Positions 17,571-29,943 of a DNA stretch of 64,000 bases are shown here, piece by piece (within the stretch, counting starts at the first letter, position 1; each line of letters begins with the position of its first letter). Below the pieces are notes generated by a model. It did not search any database. It was not told the origin of the DNA and saw nothing but the letters and a program-made list of their open reading frames with translations. Made by a program: the position numbers and the translations under genes. The DNA is from Pseudomonas sp. CAN1 (lineage in GTDB: Bacteria; Pseudomonadota; Gammaproteobacteria; Pseudomonadales; Pseudomonadaceae): positions 434,001-498,000 of the forward strand of contig NZ_JASMRU010000002.1 in NCBI RefSeq assembly GCF_030462585.1, written 5' to 3'.

Positions 17571-20500
17571 TCACCAGGTATCGATCAGCGGGCGCTTTTT
17601 CCCCTGGCGCGCGGCGGGCTTCGGCGTCGATGCCAGCCCGCGCAGCAGCCAGCGGCGGGTGTCGGCCGGATCGATGACGTCGTCGATCTCCAGGTAGCTC
17701 GCCATGTTCAGTCCCTTGCCGTTGCGGTAGGCCGCGGCGACCAGTTTGTCGAACAGTGCCTGGCGCTCCTGGGCGTCTTCCACGGCGGCCAGCTCCTTGG
17801 CGTAGCCGAGGCGGATCGCTCCTTCCAGCCCCATGGCGCCGAACTCGCCGCTGGGCCAGGCGACGGTGAACAGGGCGGCGTGGAAGCTGCCAGCGGCCAT
17901 GGCCTGGGCGCCCAGGCCGTAGCCCTTGCGCAGCACCACGGTGAAGAACGGCACGCTGAGGCTGGCGGCGGTGACGAACATGCGCGAGACGTGGCGCACG
18001 GTGCCAGTCTTCTCTGCCTCGAGGCCGACCATGAAGCCGGGGGTGTCGCACAGCGAGATGATCGGCAGGTCGAAGGCGTCGCACAGCTGCATGAAACGTG
18101 CGGCCTTGTCGCCGGCCTCGGCATCGATGGCGCCGCCCAGGTGCATCGGGTTGTTGGCGATCAGGCCGAAGGGCTTGCCTTCGATGCGCACCAGCGCGGT
18201 GACCATGCCGGCGGCGAAGTGGCGGCGCAGTTCCAGCACCGAGCCGTTGTCGGCCAGTTGCTCGATGACCTGGCGGATGTCGTAGACGCGCAGGCGGTTC
18301 TCCGGCACCGCATGGCGCAGCAGGCGCTGGTCAGCGCATTGCCAATCAGTACTGTCGCCCTGGAAGTAGGCGAGGTACTGGCGGGCAATGCGGGTGGCTT
18401 CGATCTCGTCCTCCACCAGCACATCGATCACCCCGTTGGCGCTCTGCACGTCGCTGGGGCCGACTTCCTCCGGGGCGAACTTGCCCAGGCCGCCGCCCTC
18501 GATCATTGCCGGGCCGGCCATGCCCAGGCTGGTATCGCGGGTGGCGATGATCACGTCGCAGCAGCCCAGCAGAGCCGCGTTGCCGGCGAAGCAGCGACCT
18601 GAGACCACGCCCACCAGCGGCACCAGCCCGGAGAGCCGCGCCAGGCCGACGAAGCTCATGTTGTCGAGCCCGGCCACGCCGACGAAATCGGTGTCGCCCG
18701 GCCGCCCACCGCCGCCTTCGGCGTAGAGCACCAGCGGGATGCGCCATTGCTCGGCGAGGTGCAGCATGCGGTCGGTCTTCTTGTGGTTCATCACGCCCTG
18801 GGTGCCGGCGAACACCGTGTAGTCGTAGGCCAGTACCAGGCAGCGCGCCTTCTCGTCGCCGAACTGCGCAGCATTGATGCTGCCCAGGCCGCTGACCAGG
18901 CCGTCGGCGGGGCTGCTGGCGATCAGTTCCTCGACGCTGCGGCGCCGGCGCTGGGCGGCGATGGCCAGCGCGCCATATTCGATGAAGCTGCCGTCATCGA
19001 GCAGGTCGGCGAGGTTTTCGCGGGTGGTGCGCTTGCCGATCCGGTGGCGTTTGGCGACGGCATCCGGGCGGCGCTCGTCGAGGCCGATGGCGTGTCGTTC
19101 GAGGACTTCGGCGAGGTCGGCGCGGATTGCGTCGAGATCAACGGTGGCGCTGCTTGCATGGTCCTGCGCTTCGATGTCGGCGGGCTCGACGAACAGCAGC
19201 GCGTCACCCTCGCCGAGGCTGTCGCCGGGCGTGGCGGCGAGGCTGTGGACGATGCCGCTGGCGCTGGCCTTCACCTCGAATTCCATCTTCATCGCTTCGA
19301 CCACGGCAATGGTCTGGCCCTGGGCGACGGCGTCGCCAGTGGCCACGTTCAGGCTGACCAGTACGCCAGCGCTGGGCGTGGCCAGCGGGATGCAGCCGGC
19401 CGGCGCTGCGCTGCTGCGCTGGGTTTCTGCGGTGGCGCCGGCATGGCTGAAGAAGCGATGCGGATGCGCGTGCTCCTGCGCACCGAGCAGCGTGGGCAGG
19501 TGCTCTTCGATGTAGCGGGTGGTGACCAGGTTCTCGGCCACCGCGCTCTGGCGCAGCAGGTTGAGCAGCAGCGGGATGTTGCTGGCCACGCCTTCCAGGC
19601 GGAACTCGCAGAGGGCGCGGTAGGCGCGCTGCACCAGCTGTGGATAACCGCCGTTGCCGTGGACGATCAGCTTGGCCAGCAGCGAGTCGTAGCCGGCGCT
19701 GTTACGGTAGCCGGCATAACCGTAGCCATCCACGCGCAGGCCGGGGCCGCTGGGCGGCTCGTAGGCGCTGAGGGTACCGCAGGCGAGGTGCGGCGTGCCG
19801 TCGCTGGCGAGGCTTTCCAGGTTGATCCGCAGTTGCACGGCGTGGCCGCGCGGTGCGGGGATTTCGGACTGGGTCAGATTCAGCTCGGCCAGACTGGCGC
19901 CAGCGGCGATGCGCAGTTGCGCCTGGACCAGATCAATGCCGGTCACCGCTTCGGTGACGGTGTGTTCCACCTGCAGGCGCGGGTTGGCTTCCATGAACAC
20001 GAAGTCGCCGCTGTCCTCATCGAGGAGGAACTCGAAGGTGCCCAGGCCGCGATAATTCACGGCTTCGGCCAGACGCACGGCGGCGGCGAGAATGGCGCCG
20101 CGCAGGCGCGGGTGCAGGTTGGGGCTGGGGGCGATCTCCAGCAGCTTCTGGTTGCGCCGCTGCAGGGTGCAGTCGCGCTCCCACAGGTGGCTGACGACGC
20201 GGCCATCGCCGATCACCTGCACCTCGATATGGCGCGCGCGCTGGATCAGCCGTTCGACGTAAAGGCGGTCATCGCCGAAGGCCGCGCGGGCCTCGGCCTG
20301 GCAGCGTGCGTAGGCATCGGCGATTTCCTCGACGCTGTGCACAGCGCGCATACCGCGCCCACCGCCGCCGGCCAGGGCCTTGATCATCATGCCGGCGCCG
20401 CCGGGCAGTTCACGGAAGAAGCGTTCGGCGTCGTCCTGCGAAGTGGCGCGGTTGCTGCCGGCAGCCAGTGCTACGCCGTGGTCGCGGGCCAGGTCGCGGG

Positions 20501-20855
20501 CACGGGCCTTGTCGCCGAAGACGTCGAGTGTCTCGGCTGCGGGGCCGACGAAGGTCAGGCCGGCGGCTTCGCAGCGGCGGGCGAACTCGGCGTTCTCTGA
20601 GAGGAAGCCGTAGCCCGGATGCACGGCGTCGCAGCCGTGGGCCAGGGCGATATCGATGATCTGCTGCTGGTCGAGGTAGGCGCTGGCGCCGCGGCCCTTG
20701 AGGGCGGCTGCCTGATCGGCCTGACGCGTGTGCAGCGAGGTGGCATCGTCTTCGGCGTAGATGGCCTGCGACTGGATACCCAGCTCGGCAGCGGCGCGGG
20801 CGATACGGATGGCGATCTCGCCACGGTTGGCGATGAGCAGGCGGGACACGGGCAT
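17571..20855 (-). CDS. single-chain biotin-dependent acyl-CoA carboxylase
   Basis: A 1094-residue fusion carrying all parts of an acyl-CoA carboxylase. Residues 1-455 are biotin carboxylase (LLIANRGEIAIRIARAA, the ATP-grasp loop KALAGGGGRGMR and FEFLLDEDSGDFVFMEANPR). Residues 490-560 are the biotinyl domain, with VEAMKMEF placing the biotin on Lys523. Residues 580-1094 are the carboxyltransferase (both halves fused). Such proteins carboxylate acyl-CoAs of varying chain length with bicarbonate and ATP. It is separate from the housekeeping AccABCD. No partner genes adjoin; the substrate cannot be read from the sequence. Confidence 0.92.
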   Translation of the reverse strand: MPVSRLLIANRGEIAIRIARAAAELGIQSQAIYAEDDATSLHTRQADQAAALKGRGASAYLDQQQIIDIALAHGCDAVHPGYGFLSENAEFARRCEAAGLTFVGPAAETLDVFGDKARARDLARDHGVALAAGSNRATSQDDAERFFRELPGGAGMMIKALAGGGGRGMRAVHSVEEIADAYARCQAEARAAFGDDRLYVERLIQRARHIEVQVIGDGRVVSHLWERDCTLQRRNQKLLEIAPSPNLHPRLRGAILAAAVRLAEAVNYRGLGTFEFLLDEDSGDFVFMEANPRLQVEHTVTEAVTGIDLVQAQLRIAAGASLAELNLTQSEIPAPRGHAVQLRINLESLASDGTPHLACGTLSAYEPPSGPGLRVDGYGYAGYRNSAGYDSLLAKLIVHGNGGYPQLVQRAYRALCEFRLEGVASNIPLLLNLLRQSAVAENLVTTRYIEEHLPTLLGAQEHAHPHRFFSHAGATAETQRSSAAPAGCIPLATPSAGVLVSLNVATGDAVAQGQTIAVVEAMKMEFEVKASASGIVHSLAATPGDSLGEGDALLFVEPADIEAQDHASSATVDLDAIRADLAEVLERHAIGLDERRPDAVAKRHRIGKRTTRENLADLLDDGSFIEYGALAIAAQRRRRSVEELIASSPADGLVSGLGSINAAQFGDEKARCLVLAYDYTVFAGTQGVMNHKKTDRMLHLAEQWRIPLVLYAEGGGGRPGDTDFVGVAGLDNMSFVGLARLSGLVPLVGVVSGRCFAGNAALLGCCDVIIATRDTSLGMAGPAMIEGGGLGKFAPEEVGPSDVQSANGVIDVLVEDEIEATRIARQYLAYFQGDSTDWQCADQRLLRHAVPENRLRVYDIRQVIEQLADNGSVLELRRHFAAGMVTALVRIEGKPFGLIANNPMHLGGAIDAEAGDKAARFMQLCDAFDLPIISLCDTPGFMVGLEAEKTGTVRHVSRMFVTAASLSVPFFTVVLRKGYGLGAQAMAAGSFHAALFTVAWPSGEFGAMGLEGAIRLGYAKELAAVEDAQERQALFDKLVAAAYRNGKGLNMASYLEIDDVIDPADTRRWLLRGLASTPKPAARQGKKRPLIDTW

Positions 20856-20976
20856 GGCGATTCCGTTTGTGATTCTTGTGATGGGAATCGCTACATCTTA
20901 GGTGGCGGGGCAGGGCGCGGAATCATGTGTTCCGTCGCGAATGCCTGGGGCTTCGCGGGCCTTATGGGCGGAGATG

Positions 20977-21006
20977 GCGGTGGCTGGGCGAGGTGCCAGC
21001 CACCGC
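20977..21006 (-). terminator. candidate hairpin downstream of the small exported-protein gene
   Basis: An 11-bp stem, GCGGTGGCTGG (20977-20987) with CCAGCCACCGC (20996-21006), 9 bases past the stop of the gene at 21015. There is no T-run, so it may be a transcript-end stabiliser and not a strong terminator. Confidence 0.4.
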
Positions 21007-21014
21007 GTCGGGGA

Positions 21015-21281
21015 TCACCCGTTGGCTCCACCGCCGCCGCTGTTGTGCTTGAGCAGCTGCAGGGCCTTTTCAGTCTGCGCGATGCAGGTCTTGGTGTTGC
21101 CGTCAGCCTGGGCCTGGGCGGCCTTTTCCTGCAGGCGCATGGCCTGCTCCTGGGCCTGGGTGTTGTTGGTGGTGGTTTTCACCGCGTCATCGACCTTCTG
21201 CAGGTTGTCGCTGCACAGGTCGGCGGCGAAGGCCGGGGAAGCCAGCAAGGCGGCGGTAATGAGCAGGGCGGCGCGTTTCAT
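21015..21281 (-). CDS. small exported (periplasmic) protein of unknown function
   Basis: An 88-residue protein with a clear Sec signal peptide (MKRAALLITAALLASPAFAA, cleavage probably after AFA). The mature part is a helical segment rich in Ala, Gln and Asn with two Cys that could form a disulfide, ending in a Gly-rich tail (NSGGGGANG). No domain is recognised. It lies just downstream of the sensor kinase gene in the same direction, separated by about 90 bases. Confidence 0.75.
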   Translation of the reverse strand: MKRAALLITAALLASPAFAADLCSDNLQKVDDAVKTTTNNTQAQEQAMRLQEKAAQAQADGNTKTCIAQTEKALQLLKHNSGGGGANG

Positions 21282-21371
21282 GGCAGTACTCCTGTCAACT
21301 TGACCGTTGTCGCGGCTCGCTTGAAGCGGGCCGTGAAGGGTGGACTGCCAGGTTTGCCGCCGGGTTCAGGA

Positions 21372-22769
21372 TTATTGGGCGACGCTGGTCGGGAGCTCCA
21401 CGCACACGCCCAAGCCTGCACCTTCCAGGCCTTCGTGCAGGCTGATGCGGCCGTGGTGGATTTCCACGATGCGCTTGACGATGGGCAGGCCTAGGCCGCT
21501 GCCGGGGCTGCTGGAAACGCTCGGGCTGCGGTAGAAACGGGTGAAGATCGCCGCGTGCTCGGCCGGGGCGACCCCCGGACCGTTGTCGCGGACCCAGAGC
21601 ACCACCTGCTGCTCGTCGCTGCTCAGGGTCACTTCCACGCGGCCGCCTTCGGGGGTGTAGCGCAGCGCGTTGCCCACCAGGTTGGTGAGCATCAGCTCCA
21701 GCCAGGGCGCGACGCCCTGCAGGCTCCCTCCCTGGCTGTCGAAGGTCAGGTCGATGCCCTTGTCGATGGCCTGCGGCGCCAGCTCGGCGATGGTGTCCTC
21801 GGCCAGCAGACCGAGGTTCACCGGGCGGAAGATTTCATGCAATTCCTCGGCATCCAGGCGCGCCAAAAGGAGAATCTGCTCCATCAGCGCGCTGATGCGT
21901 TCGACGCTGCGGCTGACCTGCTGCAGGCCGTGGGCGTGGGCGGCCGGGTCGGAGGAGCGCAGCGCCACCTGGGCATGGGTGCGCAGGCTGGCCAGTGGTG
22001 TGCGGATTTCATGGGCGGCGTCGCTGGTCAGCCTGCGCTCGGCCTCCATCGCGGTATTCAGGCGTTCCAGCAGCAGGTTCAGCTCGCTCACCAGGCTGTG
22101 CACTTCCACCGGGGCCCGGTTCAGCGCCAGTGGATGCAGGCTGTGGGCGCTGCGGTGGTGCACCTGCTCGATCAGGCTGCGCAGTGGTGCGAGGCCCTGG
22201 CGCACGCCGAACCAGACCAGCACGGCAAACAGTGGCAGTGCCAGCAGCAGCGGGAAGAGTGCGCTGAACAGCAGCAGGCGCAGGGTCTTGGAGCGGAAGT
22301 GCAGGTCTTCGTAGACCCAGATGCGGATCTGGTCGGCGCCGGAGGACTCGATCTGCAGCACCCGGTAGTTCACGCCGCCCTGCTGCAGGTCGGAGAAGCC
22401 CAGTGGCTGGGTGTCCAGGCCCGCGGGCGGGCGCTCGGTAGTCAGCAGGGGTTCGCCCAGGTACCAGATGGAGTAGCCGAGGGTGGCCTCGCGGTGGATC
22501 AGAGGCAGGCCTTCGATGGCCTTGCGGCTGCGCGAGAGGATTTCCCCCGGTGGCGTCGGCTCGGCGTCGATGGAGTCGGCGATGTCGACCAGGCTCAGGG
22601 CCGCCTGGCCGAAGTCGATCATGTCCTGATCGTAGAGGTGGTTCACCTGCTGGCGGGTCAGGTGGTAGGTGAACAGGCCGGCGACCAGCCAGAGCAGGGA
22701 GACGCCGCCGATCAGGGTCAGCAGCAGGCGGCGACTGATGGAGCCGGCGCGGCGTGGCGTGCCGCTCAA
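21372..22769 (-). CDS. pmrB: sensor histidine kinase, PmrB/QseC-like
   Basis: A 465-residue inner-membrane kinase. A transmembrane helix lies near residues 14-35, a periplasmic sensor at 36-160 and a second helix near 163-186. HAMP-like linker and dimerisation helices follow; the phospho-accepting His253 is in SDAAHEIRTPLASL. ATP-binding motifs are the N box NLVGNALRYTP, the G1 box DNGPGV and GSGLGLPIV. Its ATG overlaps the response-regulator stop (ATGA). Its location next to the lactate operon parallels pmrAB of P. aeruginosa, which respond to cationic peptides and low Mg2+; the symbol rests on that and is tentative. Confidence 0.75.
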   Translation of the reverse strand: MSGTPRRAGSISRRLLLTLIGGVSLLWLVAGLFTYHLTRQQVNHLYDQDMIDFGQAALSLVDIADSIDAEPTPPGEILSRSRKAIEGLPLIHREATLGYSIWYLGEPLLTTERPPAGLDTQPLGFSDLQQGGVNYRVLQIESSGADQIRIWVYEDLHFRSKTLRLLLFSALFPLLLALPLFAVLVWFGVRQGLAPLRSLIEQVHHRSAHSLHPLALNRAPVEVHSLVSELNLLLERLNTAMEAERRLTSDAAHEIRTPLASLRTHAQVALRSSDPAAHAHGLQQVSRSVERISALMEQILLLARLDAEELHEIFRPVNLGLLAEDTIAELAPQAIDKGIDLTFDSQGGSLQGVAPWLELMLTNLVGNALRYTPEGGRVEVTLSSDEQQVVLWVRDNGPGVAPAEHAAIFTRFYRSPSVSSSPGSGLGLPIVKRIVEIHHGRISLHEGLEGAGLGVCVELPTSVAQ

Positions 22770-23443
22770 GCTCGCGCGGCGCCGTCGGGGCGGTCGATGC
22801 CGTAGCCGATGCCGCGCACGGTGCGGATCAGGCTGTTGCCCAGCTTGCGCCGCAGGTGGTGGATGTGGACTTCGATGGCGTTGCTTTCCAGGTCGCCATC
22901 CCAGCCGTACAGCGCCTCCACCAGCCGCGCGCGGGAGAGCACCTTGCCGCGCTGTTCCAGCAGCAGGCGCAGCAGGGCGTATTCGCGCGGGGCCAGGTCT
23001 ACCGGCTCGCCGCTGAGGCTGACCTTGTGGGTGGCCGGGTCCAGCGCCAGTTCGCCGTGCTGCAACAGCGGAATGGCGCGGCCGGTGTGGCGGCGGGTGA
23101 GGGCGCGGACTCGGGCGAGCAGCTCGTCGAGGTCGAAGGGCTTGGTCAGGTAGTCGTCGGCGCCGGCGTCCAGGCCGGCAACGCGGTCGGCCACCTTGTC
23201 GCGCGCGGTGAGGATCAGCACGGGCGTCAGATCGCCGCGCTTGCGCAGCCCGCGCAGGACTTCCAGGCCGTCCTTGCGCGGCAGGCCGAGGTCCAGCACC
23301 AGCAGGTCGAACTCGTCGGTGGCCAAGGCCTGTTCGGCGGCCACGCCATCGCTCACCCAGTCCACGGTGTCGCCTTCCAGGCCCAGGCCGGCGCGGATGC
23401 CGTCACCCAGCAACTGGTCGTCTTCTGCCAACAGGATTCTCAT
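22766..23443 (-). CDS. pmrA: OmpR-family response regulator, PmrA/QseB-like
   Basis: A 225-residue regulator; the chosen ATG at 23443 (MRILLAEDD) has GAGGGG just upstream. The receiver domain (1-115) has acidic pocket residues in AEDD, the phospho-acceptor Asp51 in VLDLGLP, Thr in LTARD and Lys in LTKPFD. The C-terminal winged helix carries LAPREYALLRLLL and NAIEVHIHHLRRKLG. It is translationally coupled to the kinase. PmrA-type regulators switch on lipid A modification genes; the ortholog claim rests on sequence feel and synteny with the lld locus. Confidence 0.8.
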   Translation of the reverse strand: MRILLAEDDQLLGDGIRAGLGLEGDTVDWVSDGVAAEQALATDEFDLLVLDLGLPRKDGLEVLRGLRKRGDLTPVLILTARDKVADRVAGLDAGADDYLTKPFDLDELLARVRALTRRHTGRAIPLLQHGELALDPATHKVSLSGEPVDLAPREYALLRLLLEQRGKVLSRARLVEALYGWDGDLESNAIEVHIHHLRRKLGNSLIRTVRGIGYGIDRPDGAARA

Positions 23444-23568
23444 CTTGGTCCCCTCAACCATCCGTGAGCAGCAGGATAGCTGGCGTGATGCAGTTAGGGC
23501 AGAGGGTGGCAGCGCTCGCTTAACGGGCTGTTAAGACGATTGGTCGATTTCGGCGTGGGGTGAAAGCG

Positions 23569-23630
23569 ATCGCGGACGGAGTCCGCTCCTACGTAAGCCG
23601 ATGCCTGTAGGAGCGGACTCCGTCCGCGAT
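23569..23630. repeat. REP-type inverted repeat pair
   Basis: Two 24-base arms that are exact reverse complements (23569-23592 and 23607-23630) separated by 14 bases; the right arm begins GTAGGAGCGGACTCC. They lie in the gap between the response regulator promoter and lldE. This is a Pseudomonas REP/BIME-like unit, with the GTAGGAGC head shared with the other two pairs in the window. Confidence 0.85.
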
Positions 23631-23652
23631 GCGCCGGCAAGGCCGGCGGTAT

Positions 23653-26463
<2,811 letters not shown>

Positions 26464-26553
26464 GGCGGCTCCAGTCATCATCGGTGAGCGTGGACCGCTG
26501 GACGGCCCATCGGTGTTCTTTTGGTTCGAACGCGTTGTGGGCACGTTCTTTTC

Positions 26554-26624
26554 GTAGGAGCGAGCTTGCTCGCGAACCCGGTGGGCACGGAGCTTGGCAG
26601 GTTCGCGAGCAAGCTCGCTCCTAC
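26554..26624. repeat. REP-type inverted repeat pair
   Basis: Arms of 25 bases at 26554-26578 and 26600-26624 are exact reverse complements; the left one begins GTAGGAGCGAGCTTGCTCGC. The 21-base spacer is not conserved. It sits between lldD and lldE and could form a strong hairpin in the operon mRNA, lowering expression of the distal gene or protecting the 3' end. Confidence 0.88.
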
Positions 26625-26635
26625 AGATGGGGCTC

Positions 26636-27781
26636 TCAGGCGCCCAGTTCGCGCACCAGCGAGTCACGGGTGATCTCGCCGATGCTCTTGGCGCCGGTGA
26701 GCACCATGGCCACGCGCATTTCCTTCTCGAACAGGTCCAGCAGGTTCTTCACGCCGGCTTCGCCGTGGGTCGCCAGGGCGTAGAGGAAGGCGCGGCCTAT
26801 CAGCACGGTGTCCGCGCCCAGGGCGATCATCCTCACCACGTCGAGGCCGTTGCGGATGCCGGAGTCGGCGAGAATCTTCAGGTCGCCCTTCACCGCGTCG
26901 GCAATGGCCGGCAGAGCGCGGGCGCTGGAGAGCACGCCGTCGAGCTGGCGGCCGCCGTGGTTGGAGACGACGATGCCGTCGGCGCCGAATTTCACCGCGT
27001 CCTTCGCATCTTCCGGGTCAAGGATGCCCTTGATGATCATCGGGCCATCCCAGAATTCACGGATCCACTCCAGGTCCTTCCAGGAAATCGACGGGTCGAA
27101 GTTGGCGCCCAGCCAGCCGATGTAGTCGGCCAGGCCGGTGGGGTTGCCGCGGTACTTGGAAATATTGCCCAGGTCGTGGGGCTTGCCCAGCAGGCCGACG
27201 TCGAGGGCCCAGGCCGGGTGGGTCATGGCCTGCCAGACGCGACGCAGCGGCGCGTTCGGCCCGCTCATGCCAGCGTGGGCGTCGCGGTAGCGAGCGCCGG
27301 GCACCGGCATGTCGACGGTGAATACCAAGGTCTTCACGCCGGCGGCCTTGGCGCGCTCCAGGGCGTTGCGCATGAAGCCGCGGTCCTTGAGCACGTAGAG
27401 CTGGAACCACATCGGCCGGTCGATGGCCGGGGCGACTTCCTCGATGGGGCAGACCGACACCGTGGACATGGTGAAGGGAATGCCTTTCGCGGCGGCCGCT
27501 CGGGCTGCCTGTACTTCGCCGCGCCGGGCGTACATGCCGGTCAGGCCGACCGGGGCCAGGGCGATGGGCATGCTCAACGTCTCGTCGAACAGCCGGGTCT
27601 CCAGGCTCAGCTCGGACATGTTCTTCAGCACGCGCTGGCGCAGGGCGATTCCGGCCAGGTCGTCGACGTTGTTGCGCAGGGTGCGCTCGGCGTAGGCGCC
27701 GCCGTCGGCATAGTGGAAGAGGAACGGTGGCAGCTTGCGTTGGGCTGCGGCGCGGTAATCGGTAGAGGCAGAGATGATCAT
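26636..27781 (-). CDS. lldD: L-lactate dehydrogenase (FMN, quinone-linked)
   Basis: A 381-residue FMN enzyme of the alpha-hydroxy acid oxidase family. [18 protein letters not shown] is the typical start and [10 protein letters not shown] holds the catalytic His and Arg. [18 protein letters not shown] and [20 protein letters not shown] form the TIM barrel FMN site. It oxidises L-lactate to pyruvate at the inner membrane for growth on lactate. It is the middle gene of lldPDE; 113 bases with a GC-rich hairpin (27863-27882) separate it from lldP. Confidence 0.97.
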   Translation of the reverse strand: MIISASTDYRAAAQRKLPPFLFHYADGGAYAERTLRNNVDDLAGIALRQRVLKNMSELSLETRLFDETLSMPIALAPVGLTGMYARRGEVQAARAAAAKGIPFTMSTVSVCPIEEVAPAIDRPMWFQLYVLKDRGFMRNALERAKAAGVKTLVFTVDMPVPGARYRDAHAGMSGPNAPLRRVWQAMTHPAWALDVGLLGKPHDLGNISKYRGNPTGLADYIGWLGANFDPSISWKDLEWIREFWDGPMIIKGILDPEDAKDAVKFGADGIVVSNHGGRQLDGVLSSARALPAIADAVKGDLKILADSGIRNGLDVVRMIALGADTVLIGRAFLYALATHGEAGVKNLLDLFEKEMRVAMVLTGAKSIGEITRDSLVRELGA

Positions 27782-27862
27782 GGGCGTCTCATCGTTGAGG
27801 GACTTGTCGAGGCCTTCACGCTGGCGCGGGTGACCTCGAAAGACCTTAGCTGCTGTACGGAC

Positions 27863-27882
27863 CTCCGCGCCGGGGCGCGGAG
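27863..27882. other. GC-rich intercistronic hairpin between lldP and lldD
   Basis: CTCCGCGCC (27863-27871) pairs with GGCGCGGAG (27874-27882). No T-run follows in either direction, so this is probably an mRNA-stability element and not a terminator. Confidence 0.5.
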
Positions 27883-27894
27883 CCGGGTCTTGCC

Positions 27895-29571
27895 TTAGTG
27901 CACCAGCATGCCGGTGAAGATATACGCCTGCGCCAGGGTGATCAGACCCACCAGGGCGGCGAACATCAGGCTGTGCTTGAGGGTGAAGCGGAACAGGTCG
28001 GATTCCTTGCCGACCATGCCGGTGGCGGCGCAGGCCACGGCGATGGATTGCGGCGAAATCATCTTGCCGGTCACGCCGCCGCTGGTGTTGGCAGCCACCA
28101 GCAGGGTGTCATTGACCCCGATCTGGTGCGCGGTGGTGGACTGCAGCGAGCTGAACAGGGCGTTGGAGGAAGTATCCGAGCCGGTCAGGAACACGCCCAG
28201 CCAGCCGAGGAATGGCGAGAAGAACGGGAAGGCTGCACCGGTGCCGGCCAGGACCAGCGCCAGGGTGGTGGACATGCCCGAGTAGTTGGTGACGAAGGCG
28301 AAGGCCAGCACCATGCCGATGGAGAGGATCGGCCATTTCAGCTCGATCAGGGTCTCCTTGAAGGTGGTCAGACCAGTTTTCGCACCGATGCGCAGGACGA
28401 TCATCGAGATCACGGCAGAGAGGAAGATCGCGGTGCCGGTGGCGGATACCGGGTCGAGCTTGAACACGGCAGCGATCGGCGTCGGGTTGGCGACGATGGG
28501 CGCGGTCTTCACGACCAACTGGTCCAGGTGCGGGATGGCGAAGTTGAACACCAGGCTGTACAGCGCACCGCCCGGAGCGAAGGCCGCCTTGAACGGCTTC
28601 AGGGTCCAGATGGTGACCAGCACGGTGAGGATCAGGAACGGCGACCAGGCCTTGAGGATTTCACCGAAGCTGTAGGGCGAAGGCTCGGCCCCACGGGAAC
28701 CGCTGCCGCCCATGACCGCGGCGCCGCCGGAAGTGGCGACCACTTCGCGCTCGCTGGCTGGCTGCCAGACCTTGAGGAACAGGGTGAGGCAGATCAGGCT
28801 GACCAGGGCGGAGGTGATGTCCGGCAGTTCCGGGCCGATGAAGTTGGAGGTGAAGTACTGGGTGATGGCGAAGCTGCCACCGGCGACCAGGGCGGCCGGC
28901 CAGGTTTCCTTCACGCCTTTGAGGCCGCCCATCATGAACACCAGCCAGAACGGCACGAGGATCGACAGGAACGGCAGCTGGCGGCCGGTCATCGCGCCGA
29001 TCTTGAAAGCGTCGATGCCGGTGACCTGGCCCGCGACGATGATCGGGATGCCCAAGGCGCCGAAGGCCACCGGTGCGGTGTTGGCGATCAGGCATAGGCC
29101 CGCGGCGTACAGCGGGTTGAAACCCAGGCCGACGAGCAGGGCGGCGGTGATCGCCACCGGCGCGCCGAAGCCCGCCGCACCTTCGAGGAAGGCGCCGAAG
29201 GAGAAGCCGATCAGCAGTACCTGCAGGCGCTGGTCGCCGGTGATCGACAGCACTGAGCTGCGGATCACCTCGAACTGGCCGCTCTTGACCGTGAGTTTGT
29301 AGAGGAACACCGCCGCGACGATGATCCAGGCGATCGGCCACAGGCCGTAGGCGAAGCCATAGCCGGCGGCGGCGATGGCCATGTCGGCGGGCATGCCGAA
29401 GGCGGCGATGGCGATGATGATCGAGAGGGCGAGGGTGATGCTGCCGGCGACGTGGCCCTTGAGGCGGAACACGGCGAGGGCGAGGAAGAAGAACACGATC
29501 GGAATGACGGCGACCAGCGCGGACAGGCCGAGGCTGCCGAGCGGGGTGTAAATCTGCTGCCAGGTTTGCAT
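27895..29571 (-). CDS. lldP: L-lactate permease
   Basis: A 558-residue inner-membrane lactate:H+ symporter of the LctP family with about 12-14 transmembrane segments. The start [28 protein letters not shown], the loop [27 protein letters not shown] and [14 protein letters not shown] are family hallmarks. It is the first gene of the lldPDE operon and lies divergent from lldR, with the LldR operator in the 372-base gap. Confidence 0.96.
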   Translation of the reverse strand: MQTWQQIYTPLGSLGLSALVAVIPIVFFFLALAVFRLKGHVAGSITLALSIIIAIAAFGMPADMAIAAAGYGFAYGLWPIAWIIVAAVFLYKLTVKSGQFEVIRSSVLSITGDQRLQVLLIGFSFGAFLEGAAGFGAPVAITAALLVGLGFNPLYAAGLCLIANTAPVAFGALGIPIIVAGQVTGIDAFKIGAMTGRQLPFLSILVPFWLVFMMGGLKGVKETWPAALVAGGSFAITQYFTSNFIGPELPDITSALVSLICLTLFLKVWQPASEREVVATSGGAAVMGGSGSRGAEPSPYSFGEILKAWSPFLILTVLVTIWTLKPFKAAFAPGGALYSLVFNFAIPHLDQLVVKTAPIVANPTPIAAVFKLDPVSATGTAIFLSAVISMIVLRIGAKTGLTTFKETLIELKWPILSIGMVLAFAFVTNYSGMSTTLALVLAGTGAAFPFFSPFLGWLGVFLTGSDTSSNALFSSLQSTTAHQIGVNDTLLVAANTSGGVTGKMISPQSIAVACAATGMVGKESDLFRFTLKHSLMFAALVGLITLAQAYIFTGMLVH

Positions 29572-29943
29572 CTGGTTGGCTCCCTAATTGTTTTTGGGTG
29601 GAGGGCCTGGTTGCCGGTCGGGCGATTCCGATGCGCTTGTGGCGCGTTGGGCAGACGGTCGACTGATCGCGGCTTGTTGTTTTGGTGAACGGTCTTGCAT
29701 GCGCTCGTTTCACAAGTGGCTTGTCGCGCAATTCAACTTCCGGTAAATTGGTATGACCAATTTACAAAGTCGAGCGCTCAGGGTAAAAGCCCTGCTGGCG
29801 GCATGTCAATTTGCTGCCTTGCGACTTTTGTCGAGCGTGATGCGAAGGAGTGGCTGGCCTTGTGGCTGGCGATAGCGCTGGTCAGATTGCCGCGCACCGC
29901 GTAGATCGCGGTCTTGAGCACGATGTCGGAGGAGTTCACCCGC
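29572..29943. promoter_or_regulatory. lldP/lldR divergent control region with LldR operator
   Basis: This 372-base gap has no convincing gene. At 29743-29765 it holds a perfect palindrome: GTAAATTGGT, spacer ATG, ACCAATTTAC. The core TTGGT-N3-ACCAA fits the T-N-G-T-N3-A-C-N-A operator known for LldR/FadR-type regulators. LldR should repress lldP here and release on binding lactate. The rest of the gap is without clear structure. Confidence 0.88.

Noticed and set aside
18747-20600. A 617-codon plus-strand frame opposite the acyl-CoA carboxylase
   Set aside because: A mirror of the conserved carboxylase domains; composition is typical of antisense translation.
26464-26667. A 68-residue N-terminal extension of the D-lactate dehydrogenase
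   Set aside because: It would translate the REP inverted repeat; the family start fits the ATG at 26463.
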